From Candidatus Gallimonas merdigallinarum (lineage in GTDB: Bacteria > Bacillota > Clostridia > Christensenellales > Borkfalkiaceae): a stretch of DNA of 64,000 bases. Numbering within the stretch: the first letter of the stretch is position 1; the number at the start of each line of letters is the position of its first letter. The notes beneath the pieces were generated by a model. It was not told the DNA's origin and did not search any database. It saw only the letters and a list, made by a program, of their open reading frames with translations. Of this stretch, positions 8,229 through 18,158 are shown in pieces. The DNA is taken from positions 50,654 through 114,653 of the forward strand of contig CAJFFP010000001.1 in the NCBI GenBank assembly GCA_904373325.1. The letters are read 5' to 3'. A program made the position numbers and the translations under genes.

Positions 8229-8447
8229 TCACTTGCCCGAATAATCAACAAACGGCTTGAACTTTTCAGGCTTCTCCAACCGAATGCGGAACACCGCACC
8301 GCAATCGGTACAGGCATACGCGCTCAGTTTTGAATATTTACAAAATATCTTCTTGCGCTGAACCTTCGGCACGGCAACCAAGCCGCCGTCTGCCGCAAAC
8401 ACAATTTCGGTCGTTGCCGGGCTTCCACAGGACCCGCAGCGTATCAG
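8229..8447 (-). CDS. Small zinc-ribbon protein, apparent CTG start
   Basis: A 72-residue frame with no ATG, GTG or TTG start. It contains two zinc knuckles, IRCGSCGSP near the N-terminus and YACTDCGAVF near residue 50, and ends KPFVDYSGK. The best start is a CTG at 8447, six bases after GGGAG, overlapping the stop of the SPFH gene by four bases (CTGA). The conserved paired CxxC motifs and tight coupling argue that it is real. It may act with the SPFH protein. Function is unknown. Confidence 0.6.
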   Translation of the reverse strand: MIRCGSCGSPATTEIVFAADGGLVAVPKVQRKKIFCKYSKLSAYACTDCGAVFRIRLEKPEKFKPFVDYSGK

Positions 8448-9370
8448 TAGATACTCCCGCTGTTCACGATGGGCTGCGCGTCCTTGTTGCCGCAGAGCAC
8501 CACGAGAAGATTGCTCACCATCTGCGCCTTGCGCTCGTCGTCAAGCTCAACGATCTGCTCGTCCGAAAGTTTGTCGAGCGCCATTTTTACCATGGAGACC
8601 GCACCCTCAACGATCTTCTGCCTTGCCGCAATGATCGCGGAAGCCTGCTGGCGTTGCAGCATTGCCGCGGCGATCTCGGGCGCATAGGCAAGGTGCGAAA
8701 TACGCGCTTCGAGAATTTCAATTCCCGCCATCTCCGCGCGGGTCTGGATTTCTCCTTTTAAAATATCAGCGACTTCCTGCGCGGAGCCGCGGAGCGATTT
8801 TTCATCGCCGTTGCTGGAAACGTCGTACGGATACTGCCGCGCCACCTGACGGATCGCCGCGTCGCACTGCGTGGAAAGATACGCCATATAATTATCGACG
8901 TTGAACACCGCGCGCGACGTATTGGTGATGCGCCAGATCACGACGACGGAAATTTCGATCGGGTTGCCCTCTTCGTCGTTGACTTTCTGCTTTTCATTGT
9001 TGAGCGTCATCGCCTTCAAAGAGAGTTTCTTGTTCACACCCATCGTTGCGCGCGCAGGATTGACTGCCGAACAGAACGGATTTACCCAAAAGAAACCGTC
9101 GCGTTTCAGCGAACCGTAATACTTGCCGAACAGCGTAAACACATACGATTCATTGGGCTGTAACGTCTTGAACCCGCACGTCATCACGATCGCGACGATA
9201 AAGACAAAAATCCCCGCCACCATCAGCGCCGCAAACGCGGGAATATCGTTCACATTGATCGCACCGAATGCAAACATGACGATTCCGCCGACGATCATCA
9301 GCAGAACCACAGCCAGCATCACCCAGCCGTTTTTCTCATGCGCCGCACGCTCGTTGATCTCTCTTTCCAT
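8444..9370 (-). CDS. SPFH/band-7 (stomatin-like) membrane protein
   Basis: The 308-residue product has two N-terminal membrane helices (about 15-37 and 45-67). The SPFH domain follows (about 70-250), with [23 protein letters not shown] and a typical [21 protein letters not shown] helix. Such proteins oligomerise on membrane microdomains. I chose ATG 9370 because GGAGG lies five bases before it. Its stop overlaps the zinc-ribbon start. Confidence 0.88.
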   Translation of the reverse strand: MEREINERAAHEKNGWVMLAVVLLMIVGGIVMFAFGAINVNDIPAFAALMVAGIFVFIVAIVMTCGFKTLQPNESYVFTLFGKYYGSLKRDGFFWVNPFCSAVNPARATMGVNKKLSLKAMTLNNEKQKVNDEEGNPIEISVVVIWRITNTSRAVFNVDNYMAYLSTQCDAAIRQVARQYPYDVSSNGDEKSLRGSAQEVADILKGEIQTRAEMAGIEILEARISHLAYAPEIAAAMLQRQQASAIIAARQKIVEGAVSMVKMALDKLSDEQIVELDDERKAQMVSNLLVVLCGNKDAQPIVNSGSIY

Positions 9371-9385
9371 ACCGACCTCCAAAAG

Positions 9386-9404
9386 TGATATTATTTTGAT
9401 ATCA
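9386..9404. promoter_or_regulatory. Inverted repeat near the SPFH gene start
   Basis: TGATAT and ATATCA are separated by seven bases, placed immediately downstream of the -10 box. The position would suit a repressor operator. Confidence 0.35.
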
Positions 9405-9406
9405 TC

Positions 9407-9435
9407 ATAATAGCATATATTTCCGCTTCTGTCAA
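9407..9435 (-). promoter_or_regulatory. Promoter of the SPFH/zinc-ribbon unit
   Basis: Minus-strand TTGACA (9430-9435), 17 bases, TATTAT (9407-9412). Confidence 0.82.
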
Positions 9436-9445
9436 TACCTTGCAA

Positions 9446-9471
9446 CAAAAAAAGAGATATCTGCGCCTCTT
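9446..9471 (-). terminator. Weak terminator after ynbB
   Basis: AAGAG and CTCTT pair around a 10-base loop, followed by seven T on the minus strand. The stem is short. Confidence 0.5.
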
Positions 9472-9500
9472 TTCGTTCTTTCCATATTATAGATATTTCG

Positions 9501-10721
9501 TCAGACGAGTTTTTTTAAGATCTCCCGAACGGCAAGTTTGCAGTGTTCGTACGTCAGACCGCCCTGAAAGTATGCGACATACGGCGCGCGGATGGGCGCG
9601 TCCGCACTCAACTCGATGCTTGCACCCGAATTGAACGTGCCTGCCGCCATAATGACCTTGCAGTCATACCCGGGCATATCCCACGCTTCGAGACGAACGA
9701 AGGAATCGACGGGAGAAACGTCCTGCACAGACTGAATGAAATCCGTCAGCTGTTTTTCGGTATCGAACCGGACGGCGCGGGTGATATCGGGCGGCAGACG
9801 ATCGACGGACGGATAGTTGCGATAGCCAAGCTCCGCCATACACTGCCCGATGAGCAGCGCGCCCTTCAAACTCTGCGCAACGACGTGCGGCGCAAGGAAA
9901 AACCCTTGATAATAGAGCTGATAGCCGTACGCATACGAGCCGACTTCTCCGCCTACCGAAGGCGCGGTAAGGCGGTTTTCGCACTGCAAAACGTACGTTT
10001 CTTTCCCCGCTATATACCCGCCCGTCGGCGCAAGCCCGCCCCCGGGATTTTTGATGAGCGAACCGACGATAAGGTCCGCGCCCACTTCGGAAGGCTCGCG
10101 CTCCTCGACAAACTCGCCGTAACAGTTGTCCACAAAGATGCAGCCCGTAAAGCCGCTCTCGCGAACAGCCGCGCACGCCGCGCCGATCTCCTGCACCGTA
10201 AATGAATCGCGGAGTTCATACCCGCGGGAGCGTTGCAGATATACCATTTTATAGGATTTGCGCGCAAGCATTTCGCGCACGGCGGGAAGGTCGATTTTCC
10301 CGTTTTCGTCGAGCGGAACAACGTCGAAAGAGATCCCGAAATCTTTCAGCGAGCCGTTTCCCTCGCCCCAGATCACGCCCCGCAGCGTATCGTAAGGCAT
10401 TCCGCTGATACAGAGCACATCGTCATTCGGGCGCAAAACCCCGAACAATGCGACCGTAAGCGCGTGCGTTCCGCTTAAAAGCGCGGGAGATACGACCGCC
10501 CGCTCCGCACCGAATGCGCGCGCATACACCTTTCCCAAAACCTCGCGCCCCTCGTCGCCGTAGCCGTAACCCGTGCTCGGCGCAAAGTGGCGGAGCGCAA
10601 TGCGTTCTTCCTTGAACGCATTGAGTACTTTTTCCTGATTTCGGAGCGCAATCGCGTCGATCGAAACAAATTTTTCGCGCAGCGTCTCTTCCGCGCGCGC
10701 GATCCGTTCTTCAACGGTCAT
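9501..10721 (-). CDS. ynbB: PLP-dependent methionine gamma-lyase family protein (YnbB)
   Basis: A 406-residue fold-type I PLP enzyme of the family once called aluminum resistance protein. GTHALTVALFG binds the PLP phosphate. FVDNCYGEF carries the aspartate that contacts the pyridine, and GSLIKNPGGG holds the Schiff-base lysine. The physiological substrate is not settled for this family. It overlaps the end of miaA by 11 bases, a neighbourhood common in Firmicutes. Confidence 0.88.
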   Translation of the reverse strand: MTVEERIARAEETLREKFVSIDAIALRNQEKVLNAFKEERIALRHFAPSTGYGYGDEGREVLGKVYARAFGAERAVVSPALLSGTHALTVALFGVLRPNDDVLCISGMPYDTLRGVIWGEGNGSLKDFGISFDVVPLDENGKIDLPAVREMLARKSYKMVYLQRSRGYELRDSFTVQEIGAACAAVRESGFTGCIFVDNCYGEFVEEREPSEVGADLIVGSLIKNPGGGLAPTGGYIAGKETYVLQCENRLTAPSVGGEVGSYAYGYQLYYQGFFLAPHVVAQSLKGALLIGQCMAELGYRNYPSVDRLPPDITRAVRFDTEKQLTDFIQSVQDVSPVDSFVRLEAWDMPGYDCKVIMAAGTFNSGASIELSADAPIRAPYVAYFQGGLTYEHCKLAVREILKKLV

Positions 10722-11610
10722 AAATTTTAATAACCTCCTCGACTGCCGCGTCCGACGGCGTCAGCCAATGTAAATTAGGCAATTTTTTAAAAAATGTGAG
10801 CTGCCGTTTTGCATAATTACGGGTGTTTTTCTGTACTATGTCACGCATAGTACTTTGATTATCGCCATTTTTCAGCCCTTCGACGACCTCTTTGTACCCG
10901 ATCGCCTGCATACACTGCGCATTTTCAGGCACGGAAGCCAACAAGCCCCTGACTTCTTCCACAAGCCCCTCTTCAAACATCTGCGCGGCGCGGCGGTCGA
11001 TCCGCTCGTATAATACCTCCCGCGGATAGTCGAACGCAAACGCTTCGTAGGGAAAGCGCGGAACTCTGCCGTCCTGCTGATCGGACTTCTTTTTTCCCGT
11101 CAGTTCGTAAATTTCCAGCGCACGGACAACGCGCTTTACGTCGTTCGGGTGAAGAACCGCCGCGCTCTCCGCATCCACTTCCTGCAAAAGCCCGTGCAGA
11201 TATTCCTTCCCCTTTTCCGCCGCAATGGCGTTATATTTTGCGCGGACGCCCTCGTCAGCCGCGGCGTTCCCGAATCCGCTCTGAAACAGCACCGCGTTCA
11301 GATAGAATCCCGTTCCGCCGCAGAGCACAGGCACTTTGCCGCGCGCGGAAATATCCGCAACGGCGTCGAGCGCAAGCCGCTCGAAATCATGCACGGTAAA
11401 GCCGTCGGTCGGATCCGCCACGTCGATGAGATGGTGCGGGATCCCGCCCATTTCCTCCCGCGTCGGTTTCGCCGTTCCGATATTCAGACCGCGATACACC
11501 AACAGCGCGTCGCAGGAAATCACTTCGCCGTTCAACCGCTTCGCGCACTTCACCGCGAGCGACGTTTTCCCCGACGCGGTCGCGCCGCAAATGACGAGCA
11601 GTTTTTTCAT
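10711..11610 (-). CDS. miaA: tRNA dimethylallyltransferase
   Basis: Adds the isopentenyl group to A37 of tRNAs reading UNN codons; MiaB then thiomethylates it. P-loop GATASGKTSLAV is at 9-20, and the tRNA-binding GTGFYLNAV and C-terminal NTRNYAKRQLTFF are present; 299 residues is normal. The start overlaps mutL by four bases. One stretch, near residues 256-266, is encoded by the dispersed palindrome (10833-10853), with codons AGT, ACT, ATA and GTA that are rare in neighbouring genes. The family-conserved residues on both sides are intact. Confidence 0.95.
   Translation of the reverse strand: MKKLLVICGATASGKTSLAVKCAKRLNGEVISCDALLVYRGLNIGTAKPTREEMGGIPHHLIDVADPTDGFTVHDFERLALDAVADISARGKVPVLCGGTGFYLNAVLFQSGFGNAAADEGVRAKYNAIAAEKGKEYLHGLLQEVDAESAAVLHPNDVKRVVRALEIYELTGKKKSDQQDGRVPRFPYEAFAFDYPREVLYERIDRRAAQMFEEGLVEEVRGLLASVPENAQCMQAIGYKEVVEGLKNGDNQSTMRDIVQKNTRNYAKRQLTFFKKLPNLHWLTPSDAAVEEVIKIYDR
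10833..10858 (+). repeat. Dispersed palindromic repeat, copy B (inside miaA)
   Basis: GTACTATGTC then A then CGCATAGTAC, followed by TTTGA. The left arm and the CATAGTAC half match the other copies. The repeat is read through in frame by miaA on the opposite strand. Confidence 0.65.
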
Positions 11611-13508
11611 ACGATCCGTTTAAAGAGCTTTTCAAGCTCGCTCTTTCTGACTTTAACAACGGCGGGACGGCCGTGCGGGCATTTCAGCCCAAGATCGCCG
11701 CCCGTCTCGCGAATGAGCGCGCGCGCCTCCTGCTCGCTCAAAAGTTCGCCGCCCTTGACCGCCGCTTTGCAGGCGGCAGTCGCAAGTTTATCTTTCAGAA
11801 TATCGGCAAGTTTAATGGCGCGGAGCGTCTCCATGGACGCCAGCACCTCGCCGAAAAATTTGTTCAGGTCGATCCCCATCAGCTCGACGGGAACAGCCGA
11901 GACTTTCACGGCGTCGTCGCCGAAGGCGTCGATCTCAAATCCGATTTCCCGCAGGACGGGAAAGTTCCGTTCCAAGAACGCAAATTCCTGCCCGTTGACG
12001 GTAAGGAGGAACGGCGCGAGCATCGACTGAGAGACGACGGAACGGTTTTCCCATTTTTCCCGCAGGCGGTCGTACAGAATGCGCTCGTGCGCGGCGTGCT
12101 GATCGATGAGATAGGCGCAGTCCCCCGCCTCGTAAATGAGGTAGGTGCGGAACAGTTCCCCTTTGTACGTCAGCGTATCCGGCTCGACGCGCTCCTGTTT
12201 TGCCTTTACCGCCTGTTCGCGAAGAAACCGCTGATTTTCCGCAAACGCGTCCTCCGCCGCATTTCCAAGCGGCGCTTCCGAGGCAGGCGACCGGACTTCC
12301 ATCCGCACGGGCGGCTCGTCAAAGAAACGCGGCTCGTTTCCCTTCGGAATGGAGACATCGAACTTCACCTCTTTTTTCGCCGCCTCGTAGCTCATAGTCT
12401 GCTGTTGCTGCTGCGGCGGTGCGCTCGGCTTTGGAGTTGCCGTAAATACAGGCGCGGGTGCGGGTTTTACCTCTTCCTGTACTTCCGCAGCGGCGGGCTT
12501 CGGCTGATTGACGAGATATTCAAGCGCGCGGGAGTTGCCGTCCAGCACCGCCGAAACAACGGAGTAAACGCACCCGTAAATGATCTGATTATCCGCAAAG
12601 CGAACGTCCGCCTTGTTCGGATGAACGTTCACGTCCACGATTTCGGGCGGAACGTCAAGAAACAGAACGTAAAACGGATACTGCCGCTTCATGAGATAGC
12701 TTGCGTACGCGTTGGTGACCGCCGCGCCCACCGTCTGATTGACGACGTAACGCCCGTTGACGAACAGGCTCTGCCATGTGCGGTTCGGTTTGAAAAAGTT
12801 GCGGTTTCCCAGAAATCCGTGAATGCGGATCCCGTGTTTTTCCGCGTCGATCTCGATGCAGTCGTTTAAAATCCCCGCGCCGTAAACCGCAGCGAGCGCG
12901 GCAGGCAGTCCGTCTCCGAACGAACGGTATTTGATCTTCCTGTTTGCGAGGTAGGTAAAGGAAATTTCGGGGTGCGAGAGCAGAAAACGCGCCATAACGC
13001 CCGCAATGTCACCCTCTTCCTGCGCGTCCGATTTGAGAAATTTGAGCCGCGCGGGAACGTTGAAAAACAGGTCGTCAACGGTGACCACCGTACCTTTTGC
13101 GCCTGCGGCGGGCAGAACTTCGCCGAGCACGCCGCCTTCGGAGCGGAGCGAATACGCCTCCCCCTCCGCCGTGCGGGAGACGATCTCCATTTTCGAGACC
13201 GCGGCAACGGAAGCGATCGCCTCGCCGCGGAATCCGAGCGTACGGATCGCAAAGAGGTCGTCCGCAACTTTGAGTTTGCTCGTCGCGTGCGAAGCGTAGG
13301 CGAGCGGAAGATCGGATTTTTCCATTCCGCTCCCGTTGTCCGTCACGCGGATCCGTTTCTTCCCGCCCTCTTCGATTTCGACGGAGATCTCCGTCGCGCC
13401 CGCGTCGACGGCGTTTTCCACAAGCTCTTTGACGACGGAATAAGGACGGTCAACGACCTCCCCCGCCGCAATTTTATTATAGACGTCTGCCGTGAGAAGA
13501 TTGATCAT
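11607..13508 (-). CDS. mutL: DNA mismatch repair protein MutL
   Basis: GHKL ATPase and nicking endonuclease of mismatch repair. ATPase motifs: ELVENAVDAGA, DNGSGM, TLGFRGEA. The proline- and glutamine-rich linker spans about 350-440 (PPQQQQQ). In the C-terminal domain the metal-binding motif reads DQHAAHERILYD, so the last acidic residue of the usual DQHAxxExxxxE is Asp instead of Glu. The zinc/metal motif KCPHGRP is kept. The start overlaps mutS by four bases. Length 633 is normal. Confidence 0.95.
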   Translation of the reverse strand: MINLLTADVYNKIAAGEVVDRPYSVVKELVENAVDAGATEISVEIEEGGKKRIRVTDNGSGMEKSDLPLAYASHATSKLKVADDLFAIRTLGFRGEAIASVAAVSKMEIVSRTAEGEAYSLRSEGGVLGEVLPAAGAKGTVVTVDDLFFNVPARLKFLKSDAQEEGDIAGVMARFLLSHPEISFTYLANRKIKYRSFGDGLPAALAAVYGAGILNDCIEIDAEKHGIRIHGFLGNRNFFKPNRTWQSLFVNGRYVVNQTVGAAVTNAYASYLMKRQYPFYVLFLDVPPEIVDVNVHPNKADVRFADNQIIYGCVYSVVSAVLDGNSRALEYLVNQPKPAAAEVQEEVKPAPAPVFTATPKPSAPPQQQQQTMSYEAAKKEVKFDVSIPKGNEPRFFDEPPVRMEVRSPASEAPLGNAAEDAFAENQRFLREQAVKAKQERVEPDTLTYKGELFRTYLIYEAGDCAYLIDQHAAHERILYDRLREKWENRSVVSQSMLAPFLLTVNGQEFAFLERNFPVLREIGFEIDAFGDDAVKVSAVPVELMGIDLNKFFGEVLASMETLRAIKLADILKDKLATAACKAAVKGGELLSEQEARALIRETGGDLGLKCPHGRPAVVKVRKSELEKLFKRIV

Positions 13509-16066
13509 TGCACTTTCTCCTTTAACTCGGCGAGCAAGGCAAGCGCCTGCATCGGCGTGAGCGTGTTCACGTCAATGCCGCGCAATTCCTCGCGAAGGCT
13601 GAATTCTTCGCTCTCCTGCGGCTCTTCCGTCGGCTCGGGCAGCTTTTCGCGCCGTTTTTCGCCGCGTTCAAGCTCTTTTAAAATGACTTTCGCGCGCGAA
13701 GTGACCTCTTCCGGAACGCCCGCAAGCGAAGCGACTTCCACGCCGAACGAGCGCGACGCGCCCCCGCGCACGATTTTGCGGAGAAAGACGATGCTCCCGC
13801 CGATCTCGCGCACGTTGATTTTATAATTCTTGACCCCTTCCAGCTTCCCTTCCAGCTCCGTAAGTTCGTGGTAATGAGTCGCAAAAAGCGTCTTTGCGCG
13901 CACGTTGTTGGTGAGATATTCGATGACCGACCACGCGATGGAAAGCCCGTCGAATGTGCTCGTTCCGCGCCCGACTTCGTCGAGAATGAGCAGACTGCGC
14001 TCGGTGGCGTTGCGGAGAATATTGGCGACTTCCGTCATCTCCACCATAAAGGTACTTCTGTCGAGAATGAGATTGTCGCTCGCGCCGATGCGCGTAAAAA
14101 TGCGGTCGCACAGCGGAACGCGGGCGCGCTTTGCGGGAACGAAACACCCCACGTGCGCCATAAAGGTAATGAGCGCGACCTGCCGCAGATAGGTACTCTT
14201 GCCCGCCATATTCGGTCCCGTGATGATCATCGTGCGGTCGTCGCCGTTGTCGAGACGGCAGTCGTTCGGAACGAAACGGTCTTTCGAGATCGCCTCAACG
14301 ACGGGGTGCCGCCCCTCTTCGATCTCCAACGCGCCGCCCTCCGCGATTTCGGGGCGGCAGTACTTGTTTTCTTTGGCGACCGAGGCGAAGGAAACGAGGC
14401 AGTCGAGCAGCGCGATCGCCCCCGCGATCCTCTGAAAAACGGGAATATTGCGCGAAAGCACTTCCATAAGCTCTCCGAACAGATGCTCTTCGAGCCGGGA
14501 AGCCGCGTCCGTGCTGCCGAGGATCTTCCCTTCCAGATCTTTAAGTTCCTCCGTCGTATAGCGCACGCAGTTCGCGAGCGTCTGTCGGGGAACGTAGGAA
14601 TAGGGAACTTTATCCTTAAAGGAGTTGGTCACTTCAATGTAATAGCCGAACACGCGGTTAAACCCGACTTTCAGGTTGCGGATCCCCGTGCGCTCCCGCT
14701 CGCGCGTTTCAAGCTCTAACACGAGAGACTTGCCGTTGTCCTTCACGGCGCGCAGTTCGTCGAGCTGTTCGCTGTATCCGCGGCGGATATAGTTCCCCTC
14801 TTTCAGCGTCGTCGCGTCGGGAGAGATCGCCCTGTCAAGCAGATCGCAGATCTCTTTGGTATCGACGAGATCGCCCGCGATCTCGCAAAGGAGCGACGAA
14901 GAAAATCCGATCAACTGAAATTTGAGATTGGGCACAGCCGCAAGCGAGGAAGAGAGCGCAAGACAGTCGCGCGGCTGTAAATTTCCGTTGGAGACGCGCC
15001 CCGTCAGCCGCTCGATGTCCCGCACGCCGCCCAGCATATCCGCAATGCCCATGCGCACGACCGTGCCTTTGAAAAGCTCGTCCACGGCGTCCAGACGGCG
15101 CTCGATCTCCGCCTTATCCGCAAGCGGCGCGGAGAGCATTGCAACGAGTTTTCTCGCACCCATCCCCGTTTTTGTATGATCGAGCAGCCAAAGGAGAGAG
15201 CCGTACCGCTTCCCTTCGGCGTTGTTTTTCAAGATTTCGAGATTGCGGACGGCGTTCGCGTCCAACGTCATATTTCTGCCCGCGTCCACAACGCGGATCG
15301 CGTTCATGTTCTTTAAGGCGTGCTTCTGCGTTTCGCGGAGATACTCCAACAGCGCGCCCGCCGCGCGGACCGCGCCGTCCTTTCCGTCCAGTCCGAGCGC
15401 CTCCAAGGAAGCAGCGCCGAGCTGTTCGCACACGCTCCGCTCCGCAGCCGCCTTTTCAAACGCCCACGGCAGATAGCACGAGAACGCGGGAAGCGCGCCG
15501 CGGCTAGCCTCTACGTCCTCCTTTGCGTCGAAGAGCATTTCCTCGTTGCAGATCACCTCCGCAACCGCAAGATTGACGAGCGCGGAGATAACGTTTTCGC
15601 GCCCCGAAAGCTCCTCCGCGCAAAGCTCGCCCGTCGTAATATCCGCCCATGCAAGCGCATACGCCGCGCCGCTCTTATAGGCGCACGCGATATAATTATT
15701 CTTCTTCTCGTCGAGCTGGTTCTCCTCGATGACCGTACCCGCAGACACAACGCGGATAACGTCGCGTTCGACCATTCCCCTTCCCGCAGTCGGCTCGGTA
15801 AGCTGTTCGCAGATGGCGACGCGCTCCCCCATCGAAACGAGTTTTGCAATATACGCGTCCGCCGCATGGAAGGGAATCCCGCACATGGGAGCGCGCTCTT
15901 TCAGCCCGCAGTCCCGCCCCGTGAGCGTAAGATCGAGCAGTTTCGAGACGCGCACCGCATCGTCAAAGAACATCTCGTAAAAATCTCCGAGACGGTAAAA
16001 CAGAACGCAGTCTTTATATTTCTCCTTCATGGAGAGATAATGTTCCATCATCGGCGAGAGCGCCAT
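13505..16066 (-). CDS. mutS: DNA mismatch repair ATPase MutS
   Basis: Recognises mismatched bases and recruits MutL. The mismatch-binding Phe lies in CVLFYRLGDFYEMFFDDA near residue 20-37, where FYRLGDFYE replaces the more usual FFRMGDFYE. Walker A is TGPNMAGKSTYLRQ (about residue 620), and TEVANILRNATERSLLILDEVGRGTSTFDG, near 675-704, holds Walker B. Length 853 is typical. The gene follows miaB with 27 bases between and overlaps mutL. Confidence 0.96.
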   Translation of the reverse strand: MALSPMMEHYLSMKEKYKDCVLFYRLGDFYEMFFDDAVRVSKLLDLTLTGRDCGLKERAPMCGIPFHAADAYIAKLVSMGERVAICEQLTEPTAGRGMVERDVIRVVSAGTVIEENQLDEKKNNYIACAYKSGAAYALAWADITTGELCAEELSGRENVISALVNLAVAEVICNEEMLFDAKEDVEASRGALPAFSCYLPWAFEKAAAERSVCEQLGAASLEALGLDGKDGAVRAAGALLEYLRETQKHALKNMNAIRVVDAGRNMTLDANAVRNLEILKNNAEGKRYGSLLWLLDHTKTGMGARKLVAMLSAPLADKAEIERRLDAVDELFKGTVVRMGIADMLGGVRDIERLTGRVSNGNLQPRDCLALSSSLAAVPNLKFQLIGFSSSLLCEIAGDLVDTKEICDLLDRAISPDATTLKEGNYIRRGYSEQLDELRAVKDNGKSLVLELETRERERTGIRNLKVGFNRVFGYYIEVTNSFKDKVPYSYVPRQTLANCVRYTTEELKDLEGKILGSTDAASRLEEHLFGELMEVLSRNIPVFQRIAGAIALLDCLVSFASVAKENKYCRPEIAEGGALEIEEGRHPVVEAISKDRFVPNDCRLDNGDDRTMIITGPNMAGKSTYLRQVALITFMAHVGCFVPAKRARVPLCDRIFTRIGASDNLILDRSTFMVEMTEVANILRNATERSLLILDEVGRGTSTFDGLSIAWSVIEYLTNNVRAKTLFATHYHELTELEGKLEGVKNYKINVREIGGSIVFLRKIVRGGASRSFGVEVASLAGVPEEVTSRAKVILKELERGEKRREKLPEPTEEPQESEEFSLREELRGIDVNTLTPMQALALLAELKEKVQ

Positions 16067-16093
16067 ATCGTCCTCCGTAAAATTCTTTCCCGC

Positions 16094-17401
16094 TCAACGC
16101 GTTTCTATCTTATCCCCGTAGAGAGATACGCCGTTTGCCCGCGTGACCTTCATGCGGACAAACTCCCCGATACAGTTTGTATCGCTCGAAAAATACCCCA
16201 TTCTGCCGAGCGGCTCGCGCCCGAGATACAACCCGCGCTTTTCGTCGAAATCCTCGCACAGGACTTCGATTTCTCTGCCGACGTACTTCTCGCTCTTGCG
16301 GCGCGTGTTTTCGTTGACGCAGGCGACAAGCCGCGTAATGCGGTCTTTGGCGACCTCGTCGGAGATGCGCCCCTCCATCTTCGCCGCCTCCGTTCCCGTG
16401 CGCGGCGAATAGATAAAGGTGAACGCCGAGGCAAAGTCCGCCTCTTTGACGAGGGAAAGCGTCTCCTCGAATTCCTCTTCCGTCTCCGTCGGGAACGCGA
16501 CGATCAGGTCGGTCGTAATTTCCGCTTCGGGGATCTCCCGCTTCAAGAGCGCGACCTTTTCCAGATACTCTTCGCGCGTGTAACGCCTGTTCATCAGCCG
16601 CAAAATGCGCGTAGAACCCGACTGCGCGGGAAGATGCAGAAGATTGAGGATTTTATCGTGCTTCTTCATGACGGCAACGAGCCGCGCGGAAAAATCTTTG
16701 GGGTGAGAGGTCATGAACCGAAGGCGGAAATTGCCTTCCACCGACGCGACCATTTCGAGCAGCGCGGGGAAATCCACATCGCCGTCGCGGTAGGAGTTGA
16801 CGTTCTGCCCGAGCAGCGTGATTTCTTTATACCCTTCCTTCACAAGCCCGCGCACCTCGTCGAGAATGACCGCCGCGCTCCTGCTCTTTTCTCTGCCGCG
16901 CACATACGGCACGATGCAGTACGTGCAGAAATTGTTGCACCCATAGGTGATATTCACCCATGCGTTCGGATAGCTCGTGCGACAGGGCTGCGCGCCGTCC
17001 TCCGTCTCCCGCCTGTCCTCATAGAGGGAAACAACGCGTTTTTCGCTCTTCTTCCGTTCGATGAGCGAGGCAAGTTCCGCAAGATTGTGCGTTCCGAAGA
17101 TAATATCGATGAACGGAAACTTTTCTTGCAGGACTTTGACCTTCCCGGGTTCCTGCGCCATGCAGCCGCCCACCGCAATGATCAGCCCCTTTTTCTGCCG
17201 TTTGAGTTTTTTCAGCGCGCCGATATTGCCGAACGCGTGGTTTTCGGCGTTTTCGCGGATACAGCAGGTGTTGAATACGATGATATCCGCCTCTTCGAGC
17301 GGAACTTCCTTTTCATAGCCGACAGAACGGAGAATCCCCGCGATCTTCTCCGATTCGTGAAGATTCATCTGACAGCCGTATGTGACAATGTGATAATTCA
17401 T
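16094..17401 (-). CDS. miaB: tRNA-2-methylthio-N6-dimethylallyladenosine synthase
   Basis: Radical-SAM methylthiotransferase acting on the base made by MiaA. Auxiliary cluster cysteines are in TYGCQMN, NTCCIREN and GGCMAQ. The radical-SAM motif is CTYCIVPYVRG. A C-terminal TRAM domain begins near 375. Length 435 is normal. The start overlaps the sirtuin gene by four bases. Co-transcription with miaA is consistent with the shared pathway. Confidence 0.95.
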   Translation of the reverse strand: MNYHIVTYGCQMNLHESEKIAGILRSVGYEKEVPLEEADIIVFNTCCIRENAENHAFGNIGALKKLKRQKKGLIIAVGGCMAQEPGKVKVLQEKFPFIDIIFGTHNLAELASLIERKKSEKRVVSLYEDRRETEDGAQPCRTSYPNAWVNITYGCNNFCTYCIVPYVRGREKSRSAAVILDEVRGLVKEGYKEITLLGQNVNSYRDGDVDFPALLEMVASVEGNFRLRFMTSHPKDFSARLVAVMKKHDKILNLLHLPAQSGSTRILRLMNRRYTREEYLEKVALLKREIPEAEITTDLIVAFPTETEEEFEETLSLVKEADFASAFTFIYSPRTGTEAAKMEGRISDEVAKDRITRLVACVNENTRRKSEKYVGREIEVLCEDFDEKRGLYLGREPLGRMGYFSSDTNCIGEFVRMKVTRANGVSLYGDKIETR

Positions 17402-18123
17402 AGCGTTTCTTCCGTATATGACGGCAATGCGCCGAGTATCTCGCCCACCTTCCCGTGTACGACGAGCGTACAGGAAGCGTCGAGCGGCGTTTCGTCGCGG
17501 TTGATGAGAATTAAATTCTCGCCGCGGAAATAATCGATAAAGCCCGCGGCAGGATAGACGGTCAGCGACGTTCCCGCGACGATAAGCGTATCCGCCGAGG
17601 CGATGGCGGCAAGCGCGCCGTTCACCGTTTCAGAATCGAGCTGTTCTCCGTACAATACGACGTCCGGTTTTATCACGCCGCCGCACGTACAGCGCGGAAC
17701 GCCTTGGCTTTCTGCAATAAACTGCGCGGGATAGAATTTCCCGCACTTCAAGCAATAATTGCGATGCACGCTCCCGTGCAGTTCAAAGACGCGTTTACTG
17801 CCTGCCGCCTGATGCAGTCCGTCAATGTTCTGCGTGACGACGGCAAGGAGCTTGCCCGCCCGCTCCCAATCGGCAAGTTTCCGATGCGCCGCGTTGGGCT
17901 TCGCCCGGAGCGGGAGCATCTTCTCGCGGTAAAAGCGGAAAAAGTCCTCCGTATGCGAATGAAAATACTGCGCGCTCAGCATCGTTTCAGGCGGAACGGA
18001 ATACTTCTGCCGATACAGCCCGTCCTCACTGCGGAAATCGGGGATCCCGCTCTCCGTCGAAACGCCAGCGCCGCCGAAAAAGACGATGCGCCTGCTCTTT
18101 GCTACGATCTCTTGCAGCGTCAT
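17398..18123 (-). CDS. cobB: NAD-dependent protein deacetylase (sirtuin)
   Basis: Removes acetyl groups from lysine using NAD. Seen: GAGVSTESGIPDFRS (NAD binding), TQNIDGLHQAAG (catalytic region), catalytic His in FELHGSVH, four zinc cysteines (CLKCG and CTCGG), and GTSLTVYPAAGF. The length of 241 fits the bacterial class. It is the first gene of the operon; the start has a GGGGTGA site. The MITE-like element begins about 35 bases upstream, so the promoter may lie within or beyond it. Confidence 0.93.
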   Translation of the reverse strand: MTLQEIVAKSRRIVFFGGAGVSTESGIPDFRSEDGLYRQKYSVPPETMLSAQYFHSHTEDFFRFYREKMLPLRAKPNAAHRKLADWERAGKLLAVVTQNIDGLHQAAGSKRVFELHGSVHRNYCLKCGKFYPAQFIAESQGVPRCTCGGVIKPDVVLYGEQLDSETVNGALAAIASADTLIVAGTSLTVYPAAGFIDYFRGENLILINRDETPLDASCTLVVHGKVGEILGALPSYTEETL

Positions 18124-18158
18124 ATCTCACCCCGCAATCCGATTTACGATATTACATT

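Noticed and set aside
15320-17533. Plus-strand open frame of 737 codons opposite mutS and miaB
   Set aside because: Shadow frame covering two well-identified genes.
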